From contig DAOUSJ010000002.1 in the NCBI GenBank assembly GCA_030627285.1, forward strand, positions 1 to 59,993: a stretch of 59,993 nucleotides of DNA, given 5' to 3'. The translations under genes were made by a program, and so were the position numbers. This document shows, in pieces, positions 49,078 to 57,757 of the stretch (positions are counted from its first letter, which is position 1; each line of letters opens with the position of its first letter). The notes beneath the pieces are model-generated. The model had not been told where the DNA came from. It made no database searches and saw only the letters and a program-made list of their open reading frames with translations. This DNA comes from Methylococcaceae bacterium (GTDB lineage: Bacteria > Pseudomonadota > Gammaproteobacteria > Methylococcales > Methylomonadaceae).

Positions 49078-49531
49078 AATAGATCCATTAGCAGCAAAAT
49101 TAAATTCAGATACTTATTTAGGCTTCGACTTTGGCACTAAAAAAATTGGCATTGCGGTAGGACAAACCACGACCAAACTTGCTAACCCCTTGCAAACCAT
49201 AGCATCACCACGGCAAATACCCAATTGGCAACTGATTGCTCAACTGATAAACCAATGGCAACCACTAGGCTTAGTAGTTGGAATTTCTGTACAACACGAT
49301 GGCAAAGATAACCCAGTTACTCCTAGAATGCGTAAATTTTGTCGGCAATTAAATGGACGTTTTAATTTGCCTGTATATCAACATGATGAAGCTTTATCTA
49401 CCTTTGAAGCTAAACAAATTTTATACGACGAACTGCATCTTAGTGCAAGTAAATTATGGGAAGTTCAAGATCAACTCGCAGCTCAACTAATTTTACAAAG
49501 TTGGCTCAATAATTATTCCAAATTCATATGA
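49070..49531 (+). CDS. ruvX: Holliday junction resolvase-like RuvX (YqgF)
   Basis: A 153-residue RNase H-fold protein needed for 16S rRNA 5'-end processing in E. coli. The opening LGFDFGTKKIGIAVG carries the first catalytic Asp. The E of VYQHDEALSTFEA and the D of QDQLAAQLILQ complete the site. It overlaps yqgE and pyrR at its two ends, indicating coupling. Confidence 0.95.
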   Translation: MAKIDPLAAKLNSDTYLGFDFGTKKIGIAVGQTTTKLANPLQTIASPRQIPNWQLIAQLINQWQPLGLVVGISVQHDGKDNPVTPRMRKFCRQLNGRFNLPVYQHDEALSTFEAKQILYDELHLSASKLWEVQDQLAAQLILQSWLNNYSKFI

Positions 49532-50043
49532 AAGATATTACTTTAAACCTTAATACACTGTTAAATCAACTTGAAACTGAACTCCAAAAAACTATCTTGC
49601 AGCGTCAAATTAAAAACCCAATTATTATTGGAATTCACACTGGAGGAGTTTGGATTGCAGAACAAATGCGCCAACGCTTACAGATTCAAGAACCTTTAGG
49701 AATTATGGATATTTCGTTTTACCGCGACGATTTTTCCCAAATTGGCATGCATCCACAAGTTAAACCCAGTAAAATGCCCTTAAATATTAAAAACCGCGAT
49801 ATTATTTTAATAGATGATGTTTTTTATACTGGGCGCACTATTCGTGCGGCTCTGAATGAAATTTTTGATTTTGGTAGACCCAAACAAGTTATTTTAGCTG
49901 TATTAATTAAACGTAATGGACAACAAATTCCACTAACTCCAGATTGTGCTGGCACTACAGTCCATTTGCCTGAAACTTCACGAATTAAACTCACAGGCCC
50001 AGACCCACTAAATATAGAAATTCATTCACTATTAACCACTTAA
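49528..50043 (+). CDS. pyrR: PyrR, uracil phosphoribosyltransferase/pyrimidine regulator
   Basis: A 171-residue PRPP-binding protein. The PRPP loop reads ILIDDVFYTGRTIRAAL, and the first loop contains GIHTGG. In gram-positives PyrR attenuates the pyr operon by RNA binding; in gammaproteobacteria it mainly has the phosphoribosyltransferase role. No pyr-type attenuator hairpin with a T run was seen ahead of pyrB, which starts six bases after the pyrR stop. Confidence 0.95.
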   Translation: MKDITLNLNTLLNQLETELQKTILQRQIKNPIIIGIHTGGVWIAEQMRQRLQIQEPLGIMDISFYRDDFSQIGMHPQVKPSKMPLNIKNRDIILIDDVFYTGRTIRAALNEIFDFGRPKQVILAVLIKRNGQQIPLTPDCAGTTVHLPETSRIKLTGPDPLNIEIHSLLTT

Positions 50044-50049
50044 TTGCCC

Positions 50050-51009
50050 ATGTCGCCCACTATTCAATTCGATGCTGAAGGTCAACTAAAGCATTTTTTA
50101 ACCATAGAAGGTTTTACCCAAGCACATTTAACCAAAATCTTAAACACTGCTGAATCATTTGTTAGTATGTCGCAACAACAGGTGCAAAAATTTCCTTTAT
50201 TACGTGGAAAAACTATAGTAAATTTATTTTTTGAAAATAGCACTCGTACACGCTCTACATTTGAATTAGCCGCAAGCCGATTGTCCGCAGATGTACTTAA
50301 TATTGACATCGCGACTTCATCTACTAAAAAAGGTGAAAGTTTACTAGATACAATCCGTACTTTAGAAGCCATGCACATAGATATGTTTGTAGTGCGACAT
50401 GCTTTAAGTGGCGCAGCACATTTTATTGCACAACATACATCACCACATATCAGCGTAATTAATGCTGGCGATGGACAACATGCACATCCTACCCAAGCGA
50501 TGTTAGACATGTTTACAATTCGACAACATAAACCAGATTTTAGCCAATTAAAAATAGCAATTATTGGTGATATTTTACATTCAAGAGTTGCAAGATCACA
50601 GATTCAAGCACTGAATATTTTAGGTGCTAAAGAAGTTCGAGTAATTGCACCACAAACTTTATTGCCAGCTCAAGTTGAAACTTTAGGCGTAACTGCTTGG
50701 CATGATATGGAATTGGGTTTAAACGACATTGATGTGATTATGATGTTACGCTTACAAACAGAACGCATGAACTCAGCTTTTTTGGCTACTGAAAGTGAAT
50801 ATTTTAAATGTTTTGGTTTAACCACCGAGAAATTAAAATTAGCTAAACCTGATGCAATAGTCTTGCATCCAGGGCCAATTAATCGTGGTTTAGAAATAGC
50901 TTCAGAAGTAGCAGATGGCAAACAATCACTGATTTTACAACAAGTTAACAATGGCATTGCGGTTAGAATGGCAATTTTATCTTTAGCAATGCAAGCTCAA
51001 GGAATTTAA
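50050..51009 (+). CDS. pyrB: aspartate carbamoyltransferase catalytic subunit
   Basis: PyrB makes carbamoyl-aspartate. The 319-residue enzyme has the carbamoyl-phosphate site [13 protein letters not shown], the HPTQAMLD segment, and HPGPINRG. It has no PyrI regulatory partner here; instead it is followed by a PyrX-type gene, as in Pseudomonas, where PyrB and PyrX (PyrC') form a dodecamer. An upstream TTG (50044) would add two residues. Confidence 0.96.
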   Translation: MSPTIQFDAEGQLKHFLTIEGFTQAHLTKILNTAESFVSMSQQQVQKFPLLRGKTIVNLFFENSTRTRSTFELAASRLSADVLNIDIATSSTKKGESLLDTIRTLEAMHIDMFVVRHALSGAAHFIAQHTSPHISVINAGDGQHAHPTQAMLDMFTIRQHKPDFSQLKIAIIGDILHSRVARSQIQALNILGAKEVRVIAPQTLLPAQVETLGVTAWHDMELGLNDIDVIMMLRLQTERMNSAFLATESEYFKCFGLTTEKLKLAKPDAIVLHPGPINRGLEIASEVADGKQSLILQQVNNGIAVRMAILSLAMQAQGI

Positions 51010-51011
51010 TC

Positions 51012-52304
51012 ATGTCAGCACGAATTGAAATTCAACATGGGCGCATTATTGATCCAGCAAATAATCTAGATGCAGTTGGTTCTATATATATAAAGTCTGG
51101 AAAAATTCTGGCACTGTTTGAAGCACCAAATGGATTTATTGCAGATACAATTATTGATGCTAAAAATAAAATTGTTTGCCCTGGATTTATAGATTTAAGT
51201 GTTAGATTACGCGAACCTGGATATAGTTATAAAGCTACAATTTCTAGTGAAACCAAAGCAGCTGCAAGTGCTGGCATTACTAGTATTTGTGTACCTCCAG
51301 ATAGTTGCAAGCCAGTAATTGATACCCCAGCAGTGGTAGAATTAATTAAAGATAAAGCTGAAATAGCCAATTACACTCAAGTTTATCCGATTGGTGCTTT
51401 AAGCCAACGCTTGGCAGGTAAAGAATTAAGTGCCATGTTTGCGTTAAAACAATCTGGTTGTGTGGCAGTAAGTAATGCTTCACAGCCATTAGAAAATTTA
51501 GTTATTTTACGACGCGCTATGGAATATGCAGCCAGTCATGATTTAACTGTATTTTATCGCCCAAATGAAGCTGCTTTAAGTTATCAAGGGTGTGTACATG
51601 AAGGGCATTTCGCAACTAAATATGGTTTACCTGCAATTCCAGAGGCCGCTGAATCAATTGCAGTAGCCGAATGTTTAGAATTAGCTGAACTCACAGGCTG
51701 TAGGATTCATTTTAGCCAACTAAGTAGTAAACGCGCCGTAATCAAGATTCATCAAGCGCAAAAATATGGTTTAAAAGTTAGTGCTGATGTAGCCATGCAT
51801 CAACTGCATTTGTCTGAAGATGATATTGAAATTTTTAATAGTGCTTATCATGTGCAACCGCCTTTACGGAGTGTGGCAGATAAAAATTATTTACAGGAAG
51901 GCGTATTAAATGGAACTATAGCTGTGATTTGTTCAGATCATCAACCGCATGATTTTGATGCTAAATTAGGTGCATTTCCAGAAACTGAAGCAGGTATTTC
52001 AGCTTTAGAAACTTTGTTACCTTTGAGTTTAAAATTAGTCGCAGAACAAAAAATCTCTCTAACTGATGTGATTGCATGCTTAACTTGCAAGCCAGCGCAA
52101 ATATTAGGTATCAATAGTGGCAATTTGGCATTAGGATCAGCAGCCGATATATGTATATTCGATCCCACTTTAGAATGGTTGTGTAATCATGAAAATTGGC
52201 TTAGTGCCGGTAACAACACACCTTTTTGGGGTAATACTTTGGTTGGTAGAGTTACACATACATTGCAAGCAGGAAAATTAATTTATTCTTTGGAAAACTT
52301 ATGA
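51012..52304 (+). CDS. pyrX: dihydroorotase-like non-catalytic subunit PyrX (PyrC')
   Basis: A 430-residue dihydroorotase homologue. Where active enzymes have the metal-binding DLHVHLREPG, this one reads DLSVRLREPG, so both N-terminal histidines are lost. This is the hallmark of the pseudo-dihydroorotases that scaffold aspartate transcarbamoylase in Pseudomonas-type bacteria. It starts two bases after pyrB, and its end overlaps the cytochrome gene by four bases. A separate active dihydroorotase must be encoded elsewhere. Confidence 0.93.
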   Translation: MSARIEIQHGRIIDPANNLDAVGSIYIKSGKILALFEAPNGFIADTIIDAKNKIVCPGFIDLSVRLREPGYSYKATISSETKAAASAGITSICVPPDSCKPVIDTPAVVELIKDKAEIANYTQVYPIGALSQRLAGKELSAMFALKQSGCVAVSNASQPLENLVILRRAMEYAASHDLTVFYRPNEAALSYQGCVHEGHFATKYGLPAIPEAAESIAVAECLELAELTGCRIHFSQLSSKRAVIKIHQAQKYGLKVSADVAMHQLHLSEDDIEIFNSAYHVQPPLRSVADKNYLQEGVLNGTIAVICSDHQPHDFDAKLGAFPETEAGISALETLLPLSLKLVAEQKISLTDVIACLTCKPAQILGINSGNLALGSAADICIFDPTLEWLCNHENWLSAGNNTPFWGNTLVGRVTHTLQAGKLIYSLENL

Positions 52305-52603
52305 AAATCAAACCACTTATCTTTATCATTAGCTTATCTATTAGTGCCATAAGTTGCTCTAAAGATTACACACCAGAACAAAATGTATCAGGCGAACATA
52401 TGTTTCATACTGCTTGTGCTGGCTGTCACCAAAAAGATACCGCAGGCAAAATATTTAAGTGGGATAATTCAAAAGCAAATGTTGCACATATTCAAGATAT
52501 GTTGACTAACGGTAATATGATGATGCCAAAATTCCCTAATATTAAAGGTGAAGCTTTAGATAAATTAACTACTTATGTATTGGAAAATAGCGTAGTTGAA
52601 TAA
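52301..52603 (+). CDS. small c-type cytochrome (monohaem)
   Basis: A 100-residue exported protein. An N-terminal hydrophobic signal ends in SAISC, a possible lipobox. One haem-binding motif CAGCH is followed by a probable axial methionine in MMMPKF, so it is a class I cytochrome c. It overlaps pyrX by four bases. A cytochrome at the end of this pyrimidine operon is also seen in related bacteria. Electron partner unknown. Confidence 0.9.
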   Translation: MKIKPLIFIISLSISAISCSKDYTPEQNVSGEHMFHTACAGCHQKDTAGKIFKWDNSKANVAHIQDMLTNGNMMMPKFPNIKGEALDKLTTYVLENSVVE

Positions 52604-52622
52604 AACTTTTTGAAGTTGTAAC

Positions 52623-52685
52623 GTAGGTGGGACTTCAGCCGCAATAAAAATATAGGTGTTGAAATGCGACTAAAGTCACACCTAC
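52623..52685. repeat. REP-like inverted palindromic repeat (copy 2)
   Basis: An imperfect inverted repeat begins GTAGGTGGGACTTCAGCCGC and ends with TGCGACTAAAGTCACACCTAC. It is the same family as the element at 35515, with several substitutions in each arm. It lies between the convergent cytochrome and RTX genes. Confidence 0.8.
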
Positions 52686-52710
52686 ATGGTGTTTAAATTC
52701 AAAATAAAAC

Positions 52711-52775
52711 GTAGGTGGGGCTTTAGCCGCACTGAAGAAATGTGAGAATTAAAATACTGCTTCAGCCACACCTAC
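52711..52775. repeat. REP-like inverted palindromic repeat (copy 3)
   Basis: The left arm GTAGGTGGGGCTTTAGCCGC and the right arm CTGCTTCAGCCACACCTAC form a third member of the family. It is 25 bases from copy 2. The right arm has drifted most. The tandem pair ends just before the stop codon of the RTX gene at 52782. Confidence 0.8.
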
Positions 52776-52781
52776 ATAATT

Positions 52782-55271
52782 TTAAACCAACCAAATATCA
52801 TTTACATTTAACTCTACATTTGCGCCTAATGTTGCTATTTGCATAGCTTCAACATCAGTTCCAGAGCCATCAGAATCATAAAATAATTCACCATTATCTT
52901 GGTCATAAATTAAATAATCATCTACATCTGCTGCTTCTGAAGCCAAAACAAAATTATTTGCATCAATTTGTCCAAGATCTGTAAAAGCATTAAATACTGT
53001 TTGTTTAAATTCTAATTTATCCAATCCAGTAACAAAATCCTTGATTTTATCCACCCCAATTAGTGAAATAAATTTGAATATATCTTTGCCAGTACCACCT
53101 TTTAAAAAGTCATTACCGTCACCACCAGTTAAAAAGTCATTACCATCATCGCCAGTTAAAAAGTCATCTCCAGCACCGCCAGTTAAAAAATCATTGCCAG
53201 CACCACCAGTTAAAAAATCATCTCCAGAACCACCAATTAAACGATCTTTACCAGAATTTCCATATAATTTGTCATTGCCAGCACCGCCTAATAATTTATC
53301 TTTGCCATTGCGACCTCTTAAAATATCATCTCCAGCATTAGCACTTAACAAATCTGCGCCTCTACCACCGTTTAATAAATCGTCTCCAGCACCGCCTAAT
53401 AAACTATCATTATCATTTCCACCATTTAATAAATCATCACCAATGCCACCGCTTAAAAAGTCATCACCAAAACTAGCAAAAACTATGTCATCACCGTTAC
53501 CGGCAAAAATTTTGTCATTACCACTTAAACCATAAATTTTATCATTACCACCATTGGCTATTAACACATCATCTTTAGCATCTAAGCCAGTAATAATATC
53601 GTCACCAGCACCACCAACAATTTTTTTATTTTTGATTATTTTAGCTATATATTCTTCTGTACCAGCTTGATCTATATAACTAGCAGACAAGGAAACTTTT
53701 TTACCATAATCAGCATTTACAATAGTATAACTTTCATCTTCTCCGACTAATTCACCGCCTACATACCATTGATATTGCATTTCTCCAATACCATCAGCAT
53801 CACTAATGTTATGGCTAGCAGTTACAGTTTCTCCAAGCATCATTTTACCTTGGATTATTAACTCACCTTCTGGGGCAGCATTATCAATAATATAATTAGC
53901 ATCGGTACTAATATCAGCTAAAGTTATTACTCCAGAATGTAATGTTTCTATGATGGGTTTAGAATAGCGTACATAATTACTTTGTCCCCAAGTAATTACT
54001 AAATCATCTGTTCTTAATGCAGAAAAAGCCCACTCAGTAGCATAAATTTGCTCTACATCTATAGTACCATTTAATGCTTGCGTAACCTTACTACTATCGC
54101 CACCATAATTATCATTGCCCCAAGTAATTGCCGAACCATCTTCTCTAATAGCAGCAAAGGCATTTACAGTAGAATAAATTTGCACCACATCAATATCGCC
54201 ATTTAGTTGCTTAGATACTTGACTACTATCACCACCATGTCCACTATCACCCCAAGTAACTACTGAACCATCTTCTCTAAGAGCTGCAAATGCCATATCA
54301 TTAGCATAAATTTGCTTTACATCTATAACTCCATTTAATTGCTTGGCTACTTGACTGCTATTACCACCATACCTATTATCACCCCAAGTAATTACCGAGC
54401 CATTAACTCTTAAAGCTGCAAATGCAGAATCAGTGGCAGAAATTTGCTCCACATCTATAGCACCATTTAATTGCTTGGCTACCTGACTACTATCACCACC
54501 ATACCAATCACTACCCCAAGTAATTGCCGAACCATCTTCTCTAATAGCAGCAAAACTATGAACATTAGAAAAAATTTGCACTACATCTATAACTCCATTT
54601 AATTGCTTGGCTACTTGACTGCTATTACCACCATACCTATTATCACCCCAAGTAATTACCGAGCCATCTTCTCTAATGGCAGCAAAGGCATAAACAGTAG
54701 CAGAAATTTGCACTACATCTATAGCACCATTTAATTGCTTGGCTACTTGACTGCTATCACCACCATATTTTTCACTACCCCAAGTAATTGCCGAACCATC
54801 TTCTCTAATAGCAGCAAAGGCATTTGCAGTAGAATAAATTTGCACCACATCAATATCGCCATTTAATTCTTGCTCTATTTCAATAACAGATTCATTACTA
54901 CGCCAAGTAATTACCGAACCATCTTCCCTAATGGCAGCAAAAGAACCTAAAGTAGAAAAAATTTGCTTTACATCAATATCGCCATTTAATTCTTGCGCAA
55001 CTTTACTACTATTACCACTACCCCAAGTAACTACTGAACCATCTTCTCTAATGGCAGCAAATGCACCTCTATTAGAATAAATTTGCTTTACATCAATATC
55101 GCCATTTAATTGCTTAAATACCTTACTACTATCACCGCCATCATTTTTATTACCCCAAGTAATTACTGAAGCATCTGCTTTTATAGCTGCAAAAGCACCA
55201 CGATTGATATATTCACCGGTACTTTTTCCAGGATAAGAAAGTAAATTATCGGTTATGTGTAATGTTTTCAT
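52782..55271 (-). CDS. RCC1-like repeat / RTX exoprotein, probable type I secretion substrate
   Basis: An 829-residue protein without a signal peptide. Residues about 20-460 hold ten repeats of about 44 residues with the core FAAIREDGSVITWG...LNGxIDVxQI, resembling RCC1/beta-propeller repeats. An Ig-like segment follows (about 460-560). Then come RTX nonapeptides (GGxGDDxLxG type, about 560-720) and a C-terminal region like that of type I secreted proteins (KIKDFVTGLDKLEF). Calcium binding and surface or extracellular location are likely. No type I transporter is nearby. The coding DNA repeats are nearly identical in places. Confidence 0.88.
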   Translation of the reverse strand: MKTLHITDNLLSYPGKSTGEYINRGAFAAIKADASVITWGNKNDGGDSSKVFKQLNGDIDVKQIYSNRGAFAAIREDGSVVTWGSGNSSKVAQELNGDIDVKQIFSTLGSFAAIREDGSVITWRSNESVIEIEQELNGDIDVVQIYSTANAFAAIREDGSAITWGSEKYGGDSSQVAKQLNGAIDVVQISATVYAFAAIREDGSVITWGDNRYGGNSSQVAKQLNGVIDVVQIFSNVHSFAAIREDGSAITWGSDWYGGDSSQVAKQLNGAIDVEQISATDSAFAALRVNGSVITWGDNRYGGNSSQVAKQLNGVIDVKQIYANDMAFAALREDGSVVTWGDSGHGGDSSQVSKQLNGDIDVVQIYSTVNAFAAIREDGSAITWGNDNYGGDSSKVTQALNGTIDVEQIYATEWAFSALRTDDLVITWGQSNYVRYSKPIIETLHSGVITLADISTDANYIIDNAAPEGELIIQGKMMLGETVTASHNISDADGIGEMQYQWYVGGELVGEDESYTIVNADYGKKVSLSASYIDQAGTEEYIAKIIKNKKIVGGAGDDIITGLDAKDDVLIANGGNDKIYGLSGNDKIFAGNGDDIVFASFGDDFLSGGIGDDLLNGGNDNDSLLGGAGDDLLNGGRGADLLSANAGDDILRGRNGKDKLLGGAGNDKLYGNSGKDRLIGGSGDDFLTGGAGNDFLTGGAGDDFLTGDDGNDFLTGGDGNDFLKGGTGKDIFKFISLIGVDKIKDFVTGLDKLEFKQTVFNAFTDLGQIDANNFVLASEAADVDDYLIYDQDNGELFYDSDGSGTDVEAMQIATLGANVELNVNDIWLV
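53990..55200 (-). repeat. tandem 132-base coding repeats (RCC1-like array)
   Basis: About ten tandem units of roughly 132 bases underlie the RCC1-like repeats. The stretches starting at 54320 and 54584 are almost identical over about 85 bases and are 264 bases apart, exactly two units. This indicates a duplicated pair of units. Confidence 0.85.
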
Positions 55272-55497
55272 ATTCCTCTCCTAGTAATAAAATAATTGCC
55301 TAGTTAGATTAACATATACAATACAGAACTTATAGGGGGTAATTGCAATCTCCACACAAAATTCACATTTCAAAGCAGTAATAAATATGTTAAGAAGTAT
55401 GTTTTTATATAGGGTCTTCAGAAGCTCCAGCATCAAGCGTTGCCCACACACGAAGCCATGTGGATTTTTTTTACCTGTTATATTCCTGCTTGAGTGT
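55272..55497. other. intergenic region between RTX gene and cobD
   Basis: The 226-base gap presumably holds the promoter of the RTX gene on the minus strand. No gene was found. A weak hairpin followed by a T run near 55444-55472 reads in the plus direction, where there is no gene to terminate. Confidence 0.5.
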
Positions 55498-56496
55498 TTA
55501 CATTAATAAATGTTGTTTGAAGACTTCAGATAATCTTAAATAATCTTCGGAAGTTTTAGGCAATCCAAAGCGTAATCCATGTGGTTTAGTAAATAAACGG
55601 GTTAAAATTCCTTCTTGGGCTAGTTGTTGATGAATAGCAGGTGCTTCCAAAGTTTTAATCCATACGAATAAATCACAATGCCCTGTTGGAATGATGTTAT
55701 GTTGAATTAATAATGCTTGTAATTTTTTAGATTTTAAGGGTAAATTTAATCGTGTGTGAAACTGCCAATTGTTATCCAATAAAGCTTGAGTGGCAATATA
55801 ACGGCTGGGGTGGCTGATTGTCCATGGGCCTAAAGCTTCATTTAGGATATGCAAAACTTTAGTTTCTGCAAATACAAACCCGCAGCGAATACCTGCTAGA
55901 CCAAAAAATTTACCGATGGAACGCAGAATTATTAAACCTTTACTGCCAGATAATAAACGTAAGCTATTTTGCGGTTGAGAATCTATAAAAGCTTCATCTA
56001 AAATTAACCAGCCATCTTTACGTGCTAATTGAGCATGCCATTTCAATAATTGTTGCTTAGAAAATTGTTCACCAGTAGGATTATTGGGATTGATGATAAT
56101 TAACACATCAAGCTTGCTAATTTGCGCATCAATGTCTGCAGAATTTAGATATATAATTTCATGCCCAGCTTTTTTCCAGCAATGTTCATGTTCCGCATAA
56201 GTAGGACTTAATACTCCTACAACTGATAATGGACGGCAATAAGGTAAAAGTTGGATCGCTGCTTGAGTGCCTGCAATTGCTAAAATATTTTGGCATTGAT
56301 AATACAAACGTGCCGCTGCAATTAATCCATCATCTGTTTCTGGCAAGCGATGCCAACATTCATGTGGAATTGCTGAAACTTCCCAGCCATTAGGATTGAG
56401 GCCAGTAGATAAATCCATCCATTCCGTTACTGGAATGTTATATTGTTGCGCGGCTTGGTGTAGTTTGCCGCCATGTTCAAGCATATAAATTTCCAA
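55498..56496 (-). CDS. cobD: L-threonine-O-3-phosphate decarboxylase (CobD in Salmonella, CobC in Pseudomonas naming)
   Basis: A PLP enzyme of the aminotransferase I/II fold making aminopropanol phosphate for the cobalamin nucleotide loop. The 332-residue product opens LEHGGKLHQAAQQY and WMDLSTGLNPNGW, typical of the family. It also has NPNNPTGEQ, LDEAFID and the PLP-lysine context RSIGKFFGLAGIRCGF. The start overlaps the upstream cbiB gene by 20 bases; an internal ATG at 56484 is possible. It works directly with CbiB. Confidence 0.92.
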   Translation of the reverse strand: MEIYMLEHGGKLHQAAQQYNIPVTEWMDLSTGLNPNGWEVSAIPHECWHRLPETDDGLIAAARLYYQCQNILAIAGTQAAIQLLPYCRPLSVVGVLSPTYAEHEHCWKKAGHEIIYLNSADIDAQISKLDVLIIINPNNPTGEQFSKQQLLKWHAQLARKDGWLILDEAFIDSQPQNSLRLLSGSKGLIILRSIGKFFGLAGIRCGFVFAETKVLHILNEALGPWTISHPSRYIATQALLDNNWQFHTRLNLPLKSKKLQALLIQHNIIPTGHCDLFVWIKTLEAPAIHQQLAQEGILTRLFTKPHGLRFGLPKTSEDYLRLSEVFKQHLLM

Positions 56497-57391
56497 TGAA
56501 TAACAGGCTTAGCCATAAAATTAGAGTGTGTAAAATCATGCCATTGGCACGTAAAATATCCTGATTGGTTGGAATTGAACCTTGTCCGAATATTATTTTA
56601 GCTTTTAGTTTACCATCATAAATAGCATTACCACCAAGAGTTAAATTTAATGCTCCAGCTCCAGCAGTCATAACTACACTTGCATTGGGACTTTCGAGAA
56701 ATTTTGCTTGTTGATGCCAACATGTTAACGCCAATTTAGTATTTCCACACAGGGCATAACTTATAGCAGTTAAGCGTGCTGGTAGCCAATTTAAAACATC
56801 GTCAATTTTTGCAGCTGCCCAACCAAAATGCAAATAACGCGGATTTTTATAACCCCACATAGCATCTAAAGTATTACTCAAACGATAAATAATGACTCCT
56901 GGGATACCTGCAATTAGAAACCAAAATATAGGTGCAAATACTGCATCAGCACCATTTTCTAGCACTGATTCAATAGTTGCGCGACGAATTTCTAAGCTTT
57001 GCAATTGGTGTGTATTTCGACTGACTATCTTAGCAAGTTGGCAACGAGCTTGTGGAATATTATTTTGGTTTAATGGTTGATAAATTTCTTGTGCATGTTT
57101 AATTAGGCTGTTTGGGGCAATGCAAAAATATAATATTATTGGGGCTAAGATTAAATTAAGCCAAGGTATTTGGGTGCATAAATAAGCTAAACCAGTGCTT
57201 GGAATTACTAAGGTACACCAGCTGCATATACCAAGAATTTTAGTAGTCATTGGAGTGTGTTTTGCTTGATTAGCAATTTTTTCTAGCCATGTTACTATAT
57301 TGCCGAAACCAACTAACGGATGATATTTTTTAGGTTCACCGAAAAGGTAATCCAGACTTAGGGCTAAAATTAGACTAAAAAATACTGACAT
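56477..57391 (-). CDS. cbiB: adenosylcobinamide-phosphate synthase (CbiB; CobD in Pseudomonas naming)
   Basis: An inner-membrane enzyme attaching aminopropanol (phosphate) to adenosylcobyric acid. From the ATG at 57391 it has 304 residues and begins near LDYLFGEPKKYHPLVGFGN, the family signature. Several hydrophobic segments, NGADAVFAPIFWF and the final NLTLGGNAIYDG segment follow. The frame stays open to 57502, but that would run into the divergent DUF1971 gene. Together with cobD it covers late corrinoid assembly or salvage. Confidence 0.93.
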   Translation of the reverse strand: MSVFFSLILALSLDYLFGEPKKYHPLVGFGNIVTWLEKIANQAKHTPMTTKILGICSWCTLVIPSTGLAYLCTQIPWLNLILAPIILYFCIAPNSLIKHAQEIYQPLNQNNIPQARCQLAKIVSRNTHQLQSLEIRRATIESVLENGADAVFAPIFWFLIAGIPGVIIYRLSNTLDAMWGYKNPRYLHFGWAAAKIDDVLNWLPARLTAISYALCGNTKLALTCWHQQAKFLESPNASVVMTAGAGALNLTLGGNAIYDGKLKAKIIFGQGSIPTNQDILRANGMILHTLILWLSLLFIGNLYA

Positions 57392-57481
57392 AAAATTCCA
57401 CAATAAAAATGGCACTGCACAATGCCATAATGTTGATTTAAATACAATAGTTTGTAGATATAAATTAGGAGAAACATTATT

Positions 57482-57757
57482 ATGCAAGAAATTCCAAAAC
57501 ATGTAACTGCTTATAAAAAAACTGCTGAATTTGATGAGTTGAATATACCTAAGGGTTTATTGAATGCGCATCAAACTAAAGCTGGCGTATGGGCTAAAAT
57601 TGTTATTCTTGAAGGTCAATTGCAATATACAATTAATACCTTAGCAACCGAAGTTGTAATTTTAACCACAAAGATTCATGGTGTAATTGAGCCTGAAACA
57701 TTTCATAAAGTAAAGGCTTTAGGTAAGGTTAGATTTTATGTGGAATTTTATAAATAA
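57482..57757 (+). CDS. DUF1971 domain protein (TehB-associated type)
   Basis: A 91-residue cupin-like protein: MQEIPKHVTAYKKTAEF, LLNAHQTKAGVWAKI and GVIEPETFHKV are hallmarks of DUF1971. The domain also occurs fused to or near tellurite-resistance methyltransferases, but no such gene is present here. It is divergent from cbiB, and its stop overlaps the start of the Nudix gene. Function unknown. Confidence 0.88.
   Translation: MQEIPKHVTAYKKTAEFDELNIPKGLLNAHQTKAGVWAKIVILEGQLQYTINTLATEVVILTTKIHGVIEPETFHKVKALGKVRFYVEFYK

Noticed and set aside
50041..50052. PyrR-type attenuator ahead of pyrB
   Set aside because: Only six bases separate pyrR from pyrB; no room for an attenuator and no hairpin with T run seen.
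53041..53535. Plus-strand open frame rich in Pro, Ser and Lys repeats opposite the RTX gene
   Set aside because: It is the antisense shadow of the RTX nonapeptide repeats; its periodicity comes from the coding strand below.
53990..55200. Regular repeats that could suggest a CRISPR array
   Set aside because: Unit length is 132 bases, the units are in frame within a long coding region and are not separated by unrelated spacers.
55444..55472. Hairpin CCACA/TGTGG followed by a run of T on the plus strand
   Set aside because: The stem has only five pairs and a ten-base loop, and no plus-strand gene ends upstream of it.
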